From Gyromitra esculenta (lineage: Eukaryota; Ascomycota; Pezizomycetes; Pezizales; Discinaceae): a stretch of 64,000 nt of DNA. The notes under the pieces were generated by a model. That model was not told where the DNA came from. It saw only the letters and a list, made by a program, of their open reading frames with translations, and did no database searches. This document shows positions 34,141 to 46,290 of this stretch, one piece after another (within the stretch, counting starts at the first letter, position 1; every line of letters starts with the position of its first letter). The stretch spans positions 1,054,001 to 1,118,000 of the forward strand of contig JBCAML010000011.1 of NCBI GenBank assembly GCA_038503075.1, read 5' to 3'. Both the position numbers and the translations under genes were made by a program.

Positions 34141-36307
34141 TATGCTGCTTTCGTTGAGATTGACCGGTGGTGGGTGTGGTCTGTCCTGGTTGGAGCAGAA
34201 TCAAGCTCTGCGACGTTTACCTTTTCTCTGCAACTTCTTGGCGCCGAAAATGGGCTAAAATCACGTGGTCCAGAGCCGCGCGCAATGTAGAAGCGCCGCA
34301 AAAGCAAAAATCAGATAGTAGGAGAAGTTTCTTCTCGAATACTTTTATTTTGTACGTGCTGCCGCTTGGGCCCAATGACGCGTGCGTTCTATATAGTACG
34401 TCCCGTGGAGGTGATTGTAATATGAAACTGTGGGGCATGAAGTGGTAATTAGATGTAGATCCAGCATGTACTCTTTTGGTGCATTTGTATGGGGAAAACT
34501 CGACGCGAGAGTCTGCTGGAATAATTTACAGGAGGTCGTGGATCATTCAAAGTCCGGGAGAGCCGACGCGTGTACACGGAACAGACGGAATGATGAAGGA
34601 ATACATGTATGCGTAACAGAGTAAAATATGGATGGGGTGTCTAATTCTAATAGCACGTACTCTCTCTAGCCCTATATTTAGTTTATTGAAGTATATAACT
34701 GAGGCATTGAAGCTTCTACCCTGCCGAAAACTATCGACAATTGTGAATTTACAACCAGTCTCCTGATTTCATCCGTAACCTGGCTCTTCTTTCTCTCCCT
34801 TTTGTCAAAAATACCACCCTCTCTTGAGAAATAGCTTCCTTTGCTAAAGCATGTCTTTTTTCGGAGTATTTCTTATATTGAACTACTTTATATCTTTCTC
34901 CCTTCTTTCCGTCATTCTTCCCCTTCTGATTAAGGATTGGCTGGTCCGGACCTATTCCAAGTGGTGAGAAGATTTGGAGGAGATTTGGAGGAATGGATAG
35001 GGGACCCAAAGCAAATGAAGCCATAGGAGAGATATGGGGTTTCAAACCCTTTCTCGAGGACAACAGAATCCCTCTTGAAACCGATCGTCACATCTACGGG
35101 TCGATTCATTCGGTACAAGCCCTTCCTCCAACAACGCTCGAAAGCCGTTTTCGAAAAAAAAAAAAACCAGTCGTTATAGACGTCCCGAGAAGATCGGTTT
35201 GCATTCTTGAAAACAACATTCGAGGAGGAGTGATGAATGGAATGGTGGCAGAGAGGGGAGGGGTGTGCGTGGAGCTGAGAATGCATTTAATGAGAGGGGC
35301 GGATGTGTTCTATTATGTTTCCTTTATTATTTTACTCAATTGAATCTTCTTGCTGAGCTATTCATTTTTACCATTTGCTTTGTGGACAATAACATCCCCG
35401 AGAACACACCAAACTCCTAGGCTCGTCCTCAATTCCCCCTATCAAAGGGTGCTTTTGACTCGAGAGGAAAGACCGACGTGAGCAGCGGCCAGTCTATCCG
35501 CTATTTCGTTTATCTGAAGTAGCAAAAGCTGTTCTATTATATCCAGAGTTATACTCTAGACTAGATACACGACTCTATTCCTGGTATCTAGAATCTGTGA
35601 TCCAACTTTCCATTTCCGCCAGATGGCTTATAGTCATGTATGATCACTCGAAGTTCACTAATGACGCGCGGCCGGCATCACGAGCCGTGACCTGGGCGCT
35701 GGGACTCCCTCAAATTTGGGGCCCGGTTCAGGGTGCCGCAATTGCACGTTGTGATACCTCGAGGGTACAATAATAAGCAGTTGGTAACATCTTAGCTAAT
35801 ATGATCTAATTGACAGTGGCGTATAGGAGTCCACGGCAAAACGTCGTAATAATACAAAGTCATGAAGAGATAAAACAAGAATATAAGCGGAATGCAGGAA
35901 ATAAAATAAATGCAAACCATAAAGCGGACATAAACAGGTAAGATACGGTAAATGACAGGATTAGAAGTTAAACATAAACATGTAACGTAATATGTAGCCA
36001 GACATTAGAGATAAGAATAAATGCTCCAGTCCAGTTAAGAAGTGATAACCAGTAACTGCGTGCTAGAACAAACGCTAAGAGAAAAGAATCAAGTAATAAT
36101 GCAAGAGCCAGAGCCAACGAAGATGAGGGGAGTAATACATAAAACAAGATACTTTTTTGTAAAAATAATAAAGTAACGCATAAATGACGAAAGTCCTCCC
36201 AACTGGCCCATAGTAATACAATCATGCGTTCGTTCGTTTTCCATTACGTATTATGTAGGGCATGATAGATCTTCTTTGTCCTCGAATGCTCAGAGTTCAA
36301 GCCGTTA
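34141..36307. other. Intergenic region
   Basis: No supported gene. AT-rich with a poly-A tract near 35152-35164 and several short uninformative frames. No tRNA or rRNA recognised. Confidence 0.5.
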
Positions 36308-37594
36308 TCATCGCAAGTCGACGCCGGCCGTGGCGAGGAGGTCTTGGATGTCGATGTCATTGAAGCCATCGAGCTTGCCGTTTTCCAGCTGCATAGTGTT
36401 AGCGCAGCAAAAAGCAAATTTTGGTGATTTTTTTACCTGAGTGAGCACTGGCGAGGACTGAGACGAGGCCATCGCGCTGAGATACCCCACCGCGACCCGC
36501 TCTTCAAACTTACTCCACGGGTTCTGCCCTGCAAGTTTATCGAAATGTGCTTCCAAAGATACACCGGAAGGTGGAAGAATCTACAGTATATCCTTAGACC
36601 ATAGACTCACGAAAGAGATGTTAGAAGAAAAAACTACCTCAGCTAGCATCTCATTCTTCAGAACCTCAAACTCTGTGCCAACATCCCCCTCATCTCCAGC
36701 AAACATCTCATTAATAACAACCTCCTCTATATCCTCTCTCAATGGATCCATCTCCGTGAGACCCCACGCAAAACACTCATTCAGCCCATCCAGCCCGCTT
36801 GCGCCATGGCATCTATATGCTTCTAATACGGCCTGCAACATGAAATTCGTAGCAGTCTGCATCCATAAATTGCTAACCTCTGCGAAATTCGCCGAAGTCC
36901 ATGCATTAAGCACCATAAACTCACGTAGCGCGTCCTTCAGAGCTACATGGCCCCAGAGTGTGCGTTCTGATGCTGGGAGCGAGTACAATCCCATCTGTCC
37001 CAACATATCTTCCCGATTCTTGTGCAGGTGTTCATCCGAGAAGGGGGTCGCGCTCATCCCGAATACGGATTCCCCAACAGCATGGTTGGATTTATCAGTG
37101 CTGGCGAAAACATGGGGAATGCGGCGGCGTGCCAACCAGGCTCTTGTGCGCGCTGCGACGGCGCCGGATGCGCCGGATGCGAATGTAGGTGATGTAATAT
37201 CTAGGCGACGAAGAAGTAACGACGTAAAACGGCACAATCGTAGGCGTAAATTGATAGTATCAGGAAGGACAGAGTTTGGGTGCGCGCGGTTGAAATTTTG
37301 GTAAAACGCTGTAAAGTGGTGAGAAAAAAGTTAGTCGAGAAGAGACCATTGAGACGAGAGCAAACAAACTCAGGAAATCTGAGGAACAGCAAAAGACCAC
37401 AGACAATTAACTAGTCTCAACCCCATATCTGCTGATTTTGACGCGTCTGCCCATTCCAGCTTTCCCACTTTGCCCTCCTGACGTAATTTCCTCTCACTGA
37501 TCAACGACTCGATGCAAAACCATAGGAGGTAGTCGAGGATCAATTCATCAACATATAGTCGAGTGGAGTCGGACATGTTGACGGCAGTAGGCAT
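36308..37594 (-). CDS. Conserved-looking hypothetical protein (about 361 aa)
   Basis: Reconstructed exons as complement of 37405-37594, 36638-37308, 36437-36580 and 36308-36388, total 1086 nt in phase; an alternative ATG at 37576 trims six residues. N-terminus: STRLYVDELILDYLLWFCIE. Exon 2 has FYQNFNRAHPNSVLPDTINL, RRIPHVFASTDKSNHAVGES, and a helical, acidic stretch (EMDPLREDIEEVVINEMFAG). Exon 3 has LEAHFDKLAGQNPWSKFEER and VAVGYLSAMASSQSSP. The C-terminus is LDGFNDIDIQDLLATAGVDL. Composition is that of a globular alpha-helical cytosolic protein: no signal peptide, membrane span or known catalytic motif. The donor of intron 1 is the least certain boundary. Function not recognised. Confidence 0.72.
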
Positions 37595-37724
37595 AGTATG
37601 TTGTAGTGACAGTAGTAATAACGATAAGGTAAATGAGTGTGTATTTTTTGTTTGTGGCTGAGAGAATGTGCCAATGGTTGCTATCTAAGGAGCGAATGGG
37701 AATGCAAGTAAATGAGTGGATGAC

Positions 37725-37766
37725 GATGAACGATGAACGATGAACGATGAACGACGAACGACGAAC
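37725..37766. repeat. GATGAAC heptanucleotide tandem repeat
   Basis: Four perfect GATGAAC units followed by two GACGAAC variants. It lies about 130 bp upstream of the start of the leftward conserved orphan, hence in its promoter or 5' UTR. Confidence 0.9.
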
Positions 37767-39439
37767 GAAACGAGGGAGGGGGGATAAGGGACCAAGGGAT
37801 AGGGGATTAGATAGGGGGTTTATTGGGGATAGGGGGGACAGAGGGGGGCTTTCGGCGGGGGGTGGGGGAGAAAGAGGTTCCTCTTCTCTCCACCGCAAAA
37901 GACGCAGACCGCCTGCTTGTGTCACCCTTGAAAGCTGCACAGAAATCGCTTAGACCGAAGGATCCGCACCAGCCGAAAGCTCCCCACTAAACCGTTTAGG
38001 GGCACCGCACAGACTCCCTTGCTCCAAGTCCCGTTGCCGTACCTGCGTCGATAGTTCGCTATCCAATTTCCCCCTGCGCCAACTGTCGCTATGGCGTGCG
38101 AGTGACCGTTTGTGAATCGCTGGGATGGTCCTGCATGCGCCCTACCCCCCTTTCCCATCTTTCCAGGGCCCTGGGAACGGTTGGGGAACGGTTGAGGAAC
38201 TGCTCTGCCATCCATTAACCAATAAAGGGGTGGTTGGTTCGGTCAGCAAGCGGTGGACCAGGTATCGTAGAGGCTGTGCTTCGGGTATCAAGATCCCGAG
38301 TATTTTACGGTGCTTCTAGATGCTGCCGGATCTCCACATCGGCGGTATCGAGCGCTGCCTATCGCTACATCACTACATACATGTATCGTAGGTACCGTAG
38401 GCTGTCTCGGGGCATTCGACAAACAAAGGCAATGGCGTGGATTGAAAGGTGTTGGGGAAAGCTGGTGCCCAGATCCAGAATCTTGACTGCCGTTCCTTCA
38501 CGTGCTCTCTTGGGGATGTTGCGATAAGTCGTGCAAATCTCCCTACTCGGGTTCCTGCGTGTTTTGCTTCAACACTTGGACAACATGCGCAGACCTCCCA
38601 AGGTAGATAAATGGCTTGGTCTTTGAACTGTGCAGAGTGTTTCTCTCGTGCATTCTTCTGGGTGTCGACGTACTCAATAATGCAATCTCGAGACAGGGCC
38701 CCGCCCCATGTGGAGGGATTCCCCGAGCCCGAGCCCAGGTCGTTTCATGGTGAGAACTTTAATCAAGAGCCGCCTACCGCCGCCAGGGGGGAATCACTCG
38801 CACTGGAAATCTTCCCGGACGATTGGATTCACGCTCCTTTGGCTGGCTTCTAAATTTGAATCTAAAACTTTATCACAATGTGCGGAAGACGCCAAAGATC
38901 CGAGCCAATTGACCAAACCCTGCAAGTAGACGAATGCTGCTACGATATCAGCTATATATATGTATGAGGAAGCCATCCGCCAGTCAAAAGCGTCAAAGGC
39001 TTCCCAACGGTAAACTTATCTTGCGAAACATGGAAGTGACACCCGCTCGCAGGGGATGATGACTCAATTAGGATTCGGGGAATGATATGGTGTTCTTTTT
39101 TCTCGTCTCAGACATCTTCCTCTAATGCCTCATCGACCAGCTGCGGAAGGCTTTTAAAATATCAACTATATATATAGGACTATAACGTGATGAGGAGAGT
39201 GTCCTGAAAATCACGGAGATGTTTAGGGCTCAGGAAAAGATGAACGCTCAGGCGATAGCCTGGAAGGGGATCGAGAGACAGTGTATCCTTAAATAGACTT
39301 CTTGGGTTTCAGTGAATAGGTACATAGTGGACTGATGTCTGCGCGCAAGTTTTACATATCCCTTTTTTTTATTGATTCAATGGAAGGTCTCAGATATCTT
39401 CAACAGCAGATGGGCTCCGTCAAATCATTTCGAATACCC

Positions 39440-39467
39440 GAAAATAGAGCGATTTAGCTCTATTTTC
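39440..39467. repeat. Short perfect hairpin
   Basis: GAAAATAGAGC and its reverse complement separated by GATTTA (11-bp stem, 6-nt loop), with weaker outward complementarity. Not near any gene end; possibly a transposon remnant. Confidence 0.6.
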
Positions 39468-39652
39468 TAGTATCGGGGACTTGTGTTGAGATTTTCCCCA
39501 GTTGGTTTTTCAATCTTCATTATGCAGAGCTCGTATTCCGATTTTTCAGTCACCAAGCACCCTTAATATCACTTTGGTGTTTCCCAACACCGTCAATACG
39601 TGAAACTTTTAAGTAACCTAAAACCGGGCTGACAGCATATCGATTTCTTGTA

Positions 39653-39778
39653 CTTGCCTTCCAGGACAAGAGCCCGGAAACAGGGGTGTGTGGCCCCAAC
39701 GCCAATGGCACCGGGCATGGTTGCTTGGAATACAAAGCCACACGCCTATGTTTCCGAGTTCTTTTCCTGGGAGACAAG
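39653..39778. mobile_element. MITE candidate, 126 bp, ~43-bp inverted repeats, TA flanks
   Basis: The left end CTTGCCTTCCAGGACAAGAG pairs with the right end read in reverse (CTTGTCTCCCAGGAAAAGAA) and similarity continues for about 43 nt, 34 identical. TA flanks both sides (39651-39652 and 39779-39780). Non-coding. It shares the terminal CTTG with the element at 53189-53309. Confidence 0.62.
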
Positions 39779-42700
39779 TATCACTGCATGCATTGCATCA
39801 TGTGCACGCAAATAGCAACTCTGTGTGTTATAACTGGCTCGAATTGGTCCGGGGTACACTTCCGTGCTTGTCTCTTATCACAGCCATTGCTCGGTTTGAA
39901 AGGCCTCGAAGACAAAAAAAGATAATCAGCCCCCGTAATTGAAACAAATTCTAAAACTCTAGAACAGCAGGCTGCGCCGGAGGGACCTAAGATCTTTACG
40001 AGCCGTCTTTGAAAAAAAAATTTGTTATGCTGCGAGCTCCTCCGAATGTTTCTCCGTAAGTGCTCTGCGATCGAAACATTTCGAGTGCTAAATCCAGAAC
40101 CCAATGAAAATTGGGAGAGGGAACCCTCCCATGATACCAATGGCTCATCAAGGAGGCCGCAGGGATTAAATACATGTTCGTCGCTAAATATTGGTACTCC
40201 AGTAACTCGTCCTCTCACTCACTCTTTTCCTTTTTGCTCTTCCTGCTGCAGATATTGGTGGAGTGTTCTACTACTACATGTAGCAATCCCAATTCGGGAG
40301 GTCAATGCGCTTTTTATTTTCTTCCTTGTACTTATCTACGTAGTGATATAAGTACGCACACATATATCTCGATTCTCGACTGCATATTTCTAAGCCTTTC
40401 CATATTTATTTTTTAAACCCCGTTTCTAATACAGTCTAAGCCGAACCTCGGATGAGGAGGGGGAATGATGGCAAGCCTATAAGTTGGCGGCGTTCAATTC
40501 AAGCTTCTGCGCTGTAAGGTTAATTTCGGTAAGAATTAGTCAGACGTTCTGAAGGTGCAAATTGTTGGTTACAAACAAGTGTTACTTGAAATCAGAATAG
40601 CGGGCGACAAGAGAAAAGTGGTGTCCGTACTCGAGTGACAGAAACTCCAGTCATATGCTTTAGGTCGTACCGCTTTTACCTCACCCATAAGACTGTAATT
40701 ACCAATGACCAAATTATTGGTGAGATACGAGTGATTGGACGTGATGTGCGGGAAGACTATATCATATATAATGCTATGCGGGCGAGATCTAGATCTTGTG
40801 ATCTCTTACGCAATAATATATGTTAAATTAGTACAGATAAGTGCGCCGAGAATAAATAACTGCTAGTCACAGTGACCCTACTGTTAGATCTAGTATAAAA
40901 AGCGGGGGAAGAATTAACGGCGACCCTAGGCCTATGCCCACGATCGCCAGAGGTTAGGCCTCCGTTGATTTCCGATCCTAGAGTATAGTTGTAAAAAGCA
41001 TTCTAAGCTCATCACATGGTAGATTTGGTATAGCAAGACCAAGATCCGCCATTTTAGGGGCTAAGAGATTATTTCCTGCAATTCGGATGAATTGTGCGTG
41101 TGCTTCCCAGGCCTGGTTCGGAGATATATGGATTAATGGGATTTGCTAGCAAAACACATGTATGTATACATGCATGTTTATAAACTGATGTTGCTCGTCC
41201 ATTTCATCGCCCTCGACGTGTAATCCACGGTGGATACATAGGTGCGCACTCTGGCTAGGGTTATCGGTACCATAGCAAAACCTTGTAAGTTGCATTGGAT
41301 ATCCTAGAAGATCATCACAAGTCCCGGGACCCAGGTCATGGCAGATATGTGAGTAAGCTACTGTGCCATAACCCAGTATTACGTATCTTCAGCGCATAAC
41401 ACCAGCCCTTCGGTCAACCTTAAGTTTAAACGAAATGTGTATATATATAGATACAGTATGTCAGAAAGATGCTTATCATAGCTCGTCCACGGGGGCTCGG
41501 GAGAGCACTTCAACGGTTTTAGTTGATTATCAGTGGGGTCCGACTTTGTGGTTGCTTATACTGACCAAAAGGCATTGCCATAGGCGCGTAGCACCAACTT
41601 TGCCCTACCATACTAATTATCATGCTAAATCACATTCTCGATATTTTAGCGAATCTGCCCTACCTGTGCTACTAACACAGTGAGAGCTGATTGGTGAATA
41701 CAAGCTCTGCAGCCACAAGTAAGATATTCGTTTTGATCCCATACGCAAGGGAAGCGCATAATCCTCTTTGAGTAATGAGCCAATCCCTCCCCTTTAACGT
41801 ATTAGTTGAGGCAGGCTGGCCCCCACCCAACAACATCCATGGTGTTAGGTTGTGTGTAGAGTAGAACTTGAGCAAACGGCGCCCAGGCAGATCCCTCAGC
41901 TGCCCTAGAAAAAAGAAAAGTAAGCCTTGAGGCTACGTAACTGGGTAAGGTACATGCATGCGAGCGAAATACATGGATAAATAGAGTACAGTAGCTGAAG
42001 TTGATCGAAATTTACGTTATTCGTAGTAGGGTAAGATGCTACTCTCCATGCATCTAGTCTAAATACATATGGTCAGCGAATGTAATTAGGGATGATCATG
42101 CCAGATAATGAAGTGTAGAAAGTCGCTCGGGTGGGTATAGTAAGGTTAATGGTCGATTGAGGACGCTCAAGACCACACCAACCAGTAGGTTTAATACGGA
42201 TGCCTGCAACAGCCTGGAGACGGATATATATAATCGTACAAAGAATTACAATTATGTGCCGTTGAAGGATTATGAACGCAACTAGACGTTCTAACCTACG
42301 CATCGGCGATTGTTTGTAGTGGAGAAAGGCAAGGAGATCTGAACAAAGGAAGGGAGGCTAAAGTTTGAACGGAAAATATACCCGGGACGGACCGGAATGT
42401 CGCGAGCGAATGAGCTCGCGAATTTAACCAACGGGAGAGTAACCGGTGATCTATATTCCCGAATATTGCTAGATCAATGATCAGTTTTTTCGGGCATGTG
42501 TATCTGATGGGCGAGTTATTTGAGGACCTGGGGTCGCTGGGAAATCCAGATCAGATATTATATGTAATCTAAGAACCGAGCGTTGGTGGGCTTCTTGTGC
42601 TTTGCTGTGATTTTGGGTATATATCTGGAAACAAGGGTATAAGTTTGGCCAACCAAATTGTTGCTGCCGCGGAACGAATTGAGGGACGCTACCATTAAAA

Positions 42701-43241
42701 GGCATTTTCAGGCTGTCTCGCGCCAAGGTTCGTTCCTCACGTGGCGTATCGTACAATAAACAAAGAATTATGGAAAAATAGGCTGGGCACGAGACAGATT
42801 TTCTGGTAGCTACTTAAGCTTAGGTAGAGCACAAGCATGTGAATAGTCCCTGGAAGGGCGAATAATGAGTTGAAGTACTCTGAAAAAAAATATCAAGTGT
42901 GGCAAAACATCTTTTAGCAATTACTTGTGTTCTACATATATATACACTCTAAAAATGAACAGATTCTGAGATCAATTACTCTGAATAGATAAAATGCTAC
43001 TTAGAGGATAATGAAATATCGCAATATCCCCTAAATAAAAGAAAATAAGTTAAGTTAATGAGGAAGATATAGGTTCCCAAGTAATCAGAATGAAAGTGTC
43101 TCGAGAAGGAAATGCCCAAACGTGATCCAAATGCACCAACCCCTTAAAATGCAGTACCCAAGAAGACATGACCGTTATCCAGCCAAAAATTTGTACAAAA
43201 AAGTTATAAAGATATGCCAAGGAAATATATTATACTGGGAA

Positions 43242-45132
43242 TTAACCACCAGGATATTCGCCCTGAATGTTCGATACAAACATCCCATCCGTTTTAGAAT
43301 ACCTCTTGAAGTACTTCCCCGCAAGCAGACCCAATTCGCCTACGTTCTTAAGCCGCAATTGTTCAACGTTTTCTTCCGCTACGTAACGAATAGTTCCGTC
43401 CGTAACTCTATAGAATCGCGACGCATTAGCCATGAAAATACACAAATTGTAGAAGGGGTCAACAGACAGAGCATGATAAAACGGTTGCTGTCTCTCACGG
43501 TTTAACCCATCTACCCCCACTTTTTGAATCCATTCATCCCCATCGCTCGTGTTACATGTTCGCGTCCAGCCAAATATAACACCCTGATAGTTGTAGCGTT
43601 TGTGAGAAAATACGGTACCCACATGATACTAGTAAAAGATTGAAAATTAGCATATAGAGATCACAAAACCTGTTAATGTAAATTTATGGCTGACCTTCAC
43701 CTCTTCTGCTGATGACCTTTGATTTACAGGATTTGGAGTTGAATCAATCGCCCTTAATTTAACACAGGTTTCCTGTAGAAGCTCTGCGCAGTTTGGAGTT
43801 TCGACCTGAGGAATAAATTCCTGCTCAAAGAACACGACGTCCATCGGGAACTCTTCTTCTATCAGTCTCGCCATGTGATGTATGAGATTGTACGTTATTC
43901 TTGGGCCTAGTAACACCGACGCCATCAATGCGGCATAAAGAGCCGAATTACGGTTCACCAAGGCGGTTGGCTCACGGGTAGTTGTCGATGTGTGTCGCAG
44001 TGACTCTAGAATATTGCGCGCGGTGCGGAGTACAATCTCAGAAATGGCGGATGGTCGGAGATATGCATCTTTGGCCTCATCAATCCCTAAAATTTGTAGC
44101 TGGTTCTTCAACTCCTCGACTGGCAACTCGTTACCATCGCCCCGAAAAGGATCTAAATAAATGCGTTCCCCATTTTCTTCGTTATCAACTATTGCCAGGA
44201 CATGATATGGGAAGCCGCATGGAGATGCCGAGAGGCCTATCCTGGTTGCCAAACTACAAAAGATGGCAGTAGCTGTCAACGGAAGGTTCGTTCGATCCGT
44301 ACGTAGGGATATACCGATGAAGGAATTCTTCAGTGCACGATAACGCTCGGACGAAGCACCGCGAAAGCCTTCGCGAGCCATAAACTTACATAGGGCACTT
44401 GCTTTGGCTTTTGTTGATAGTTGATCCACGTCAGGTGTCACAGATTGAAAGCGGGCGGCAAGTTCATCGAGTATTCTGGCAGTTTCGTCTGGGTCACCTT
44501 CGGCGGTTTTGAGGTTAAAGAGCTCAAAGCAACCGAGGGCCGTCTCGAGAGAAACTTCTTGGCCAGATCCTACGTTTTTCCAAATTTCGATGGCTCGCCT
44601 TCTGTGTATGTAGTGAAGCGCAACACTTGCATACCACCTGGAACAAAATTATGATCAACTTCTTGTCCAAAAAAAGGTAGTGATCGGCAAATTTAATTTA
44701 TGCATACCTTCGTGCAAGAACGTCCTCAGCATCTTCGGAAACCTTCACATGTTCCGCTAAGCAATCTTTAGCATCGTAGCCGAAATTCCCAATCTCATGA
44801 TATTTAGGTATTCGATTGATGGGCGAGGAAATTATTTCATTTAATAGTTTTGTCGTCCGTCTCCACACATGAAATCTCTGAACGAATAATGACCTCCAAT
44901 CTACTTCTGTCGGAAAAGGATGCTTGAGTCTCTCGTGGAATTCGTGTCTAGGTTCCCAATAGCGTAATTGGCGACAGCGATACCGCCATTCTAACGGCGA
45001 ACTTGAGAGACGGTAAAACTGTTTGCAAACGAGGCTGATGTTTAACACCGCATCATCGTCATTAGGGATGTATGTGATAATGTTCTCGATAACCTCTTCA
45101 GGTAGTGATAGTAGAATACACCCTGAAGCCAT
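43242..45132 (-). CDS. F-box protein with SirB1 transglutaminase-like and YccV-like domains (584 aa)
   Basis: Substrate receptor of an SCF ubiquitin ligase with the domain order of animal FBXO21. Exons as complement of 44708-45132, 43695-44637 and 43242-43628 total 1755 nt in phase. The F-box is near residues 5-50 (LLSLPEEVIENIITYIPNDD, LVCKQFYRLSSSPLEWRYRC). The transglutaminase-like/SirB1 region spans roughly 235-400: STKAKASALCKFMAREGFRG, FIGISLRTDRTNLPLTATAI, GLSASPCGFPYHVLAIVDNE, RIYLDPFRGDG. The C-terminal YccV/hemimethylated-DNA-binding-like domain covers about 457-584: YHVGTVFSHKRYNYQGVIFG, FYHALSVDPFYNLCIFMANA, RYVAEENVEQL. The frame stays open upstream of the chosen start at 45132, but only a non-ATG codon lies there. 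Divergent from the LRR-SAP gene. Confidence 0.92.
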
Positions 45133-46290
45133 AGCTGGGGAAACCCAAGAGCAAGAGGGGTTTTTTTTGGGGGGATTGTGATTAATGGTAGAAACCTGTA
45201 ACAATGAAGATTAAGAGCTGGTATGAATGAATTGGTGGTGAAAATGAGGTGGGATGGTATTATGGCGATGGGGATGGTGGTATCGATGGTGATGTGGGAA
45301 AACAGTAGTTAATGCAACAGAAGGAGAGACCAGGGAATTGAGAGATGATAAAAGGAATGTGTCTTTCTCCCTTCTTCCGTTGGTGATAACTGTGCAAATA
45401 TATGTATGCACCTCTGGTGCAGGCACACTATGAATTTTGTTGGCTTATTTTTTTCTTCCCCTTTTATTTCTTTTTTTCTCACATCCGGTTTTTCTTCTGG
45501 CCTGGTGCTTGTCGTCTCTCCCCAGACCTCAGACAATATCGTACACTCGTCATACATATCGGCATAACAGTTCCGATCTTGGTATCACTGGACCCTGTTG
45601 TGGCTAAGTAAGAGGACATGACCCCACCTTTTTGGCCGTCAATGATTCGCTTAATTAGTGTTTGGTGGTGGCAAAGAATCGAGGGTCAGGTAACGCCGAT
45701 GTTATGCTTCATCGTTTGATATCTCCGAAAAACTGTATCCTCGCCAGCCCGAGGAACCCGCTGTCACCGCAGTGTCCGTCCCTAAGTCGTAAACACCGTT
45801 TTATCGTTCATGGCTGTGTGACAAAACACAACATCGGTACTTAGAGAAGACGAGCATACATGTATATAGCCGGACTTGTATTACAGATGTAAGGGTAAGT
45901 CTGATGACAGGTGGCGGTGCAGCTATTTTCTCGGGGGACTCGAACTCATTTGAATTTCATAATCTTATAAACAAACATGGTTCATGATTCAATGCGTGGT
46001 CTCTTGATTCATTGGGTATGTTCATCAAGCCTCTTGAGGAGCTGTGGAGGGGTGACAGAAATTGGCATATATTACTCGCACCGCCACCTGTCATCAGATT
46101 TATCCCTACACCTACGGTTGTCGCTTAGGGTCACTAGTTAGTGACTTGAATCTCACACCCCCACCCTCGCCAGCCGTCTACAGACATCTGTGTTTCGCTA
46201 AGTCAATATTGTTGTGTCCTTTTCACGATTTTTCAGACAGCTAAAGTAGCCGGTACTACTACCAGCGTCAAAACCACCAATATCGAAGCT
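45133..46290. other. Divergent promoter region containing a MITE candidate
   Basis: Shared upstream region of the F-box gene (leftward) and LRR-SAP gene (rightward). Nothing else coding is seen; the inverted-repeat element 45884-46112 sits in the half nearer the LRR-SAP gene. Confidence 0.55.
45884..46112. mobile_element. MITE candidate, ~229 bp, inverted repeats with perfect core
   Basis: CTGATGACAGGTGGCGGTGC at 45901-45920 is perfectly repeated in inverse at 46078-46097. Weaker complementarity extends outward to about 45884 and 46112, where TA dinucleotides flank both sides. Interior is non-coding. The outermost bases differ between ends, so the exact limits are uncertain. Confidence 0.58.

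Larger units (their letters stand above)
37595..43241. other. 5.6-kb gene-poor region
   Basis: The largest gene-poor stretch. It holds a heptanucleotide repeat (37725-37766), a short hairpin (39440-39467) and an inverted-repeat element (39653-39778). Frames in it are short and without family resemblance. Parts such as 40850-40920 (a TATAAAAA-like box near TAG-rich sequence) look like old transposon debris, but I cannot classify them. Confidence 0.5.

Noticed and set aside
34749..35343. Overlapping frames of about 100-118 aa on both strands
   Set aside because: Low-complexity Lys/Ser-rich translations, no shared motifs, frames broken by a poly-A tract; no plausible splicing.
42401..42425. Short GC-rich palindrome (TCGCGAGC / GAGCTCGCGA)
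   Set aside because: Too short and isolated, with no longer arms or duplicated flanks to support an element.
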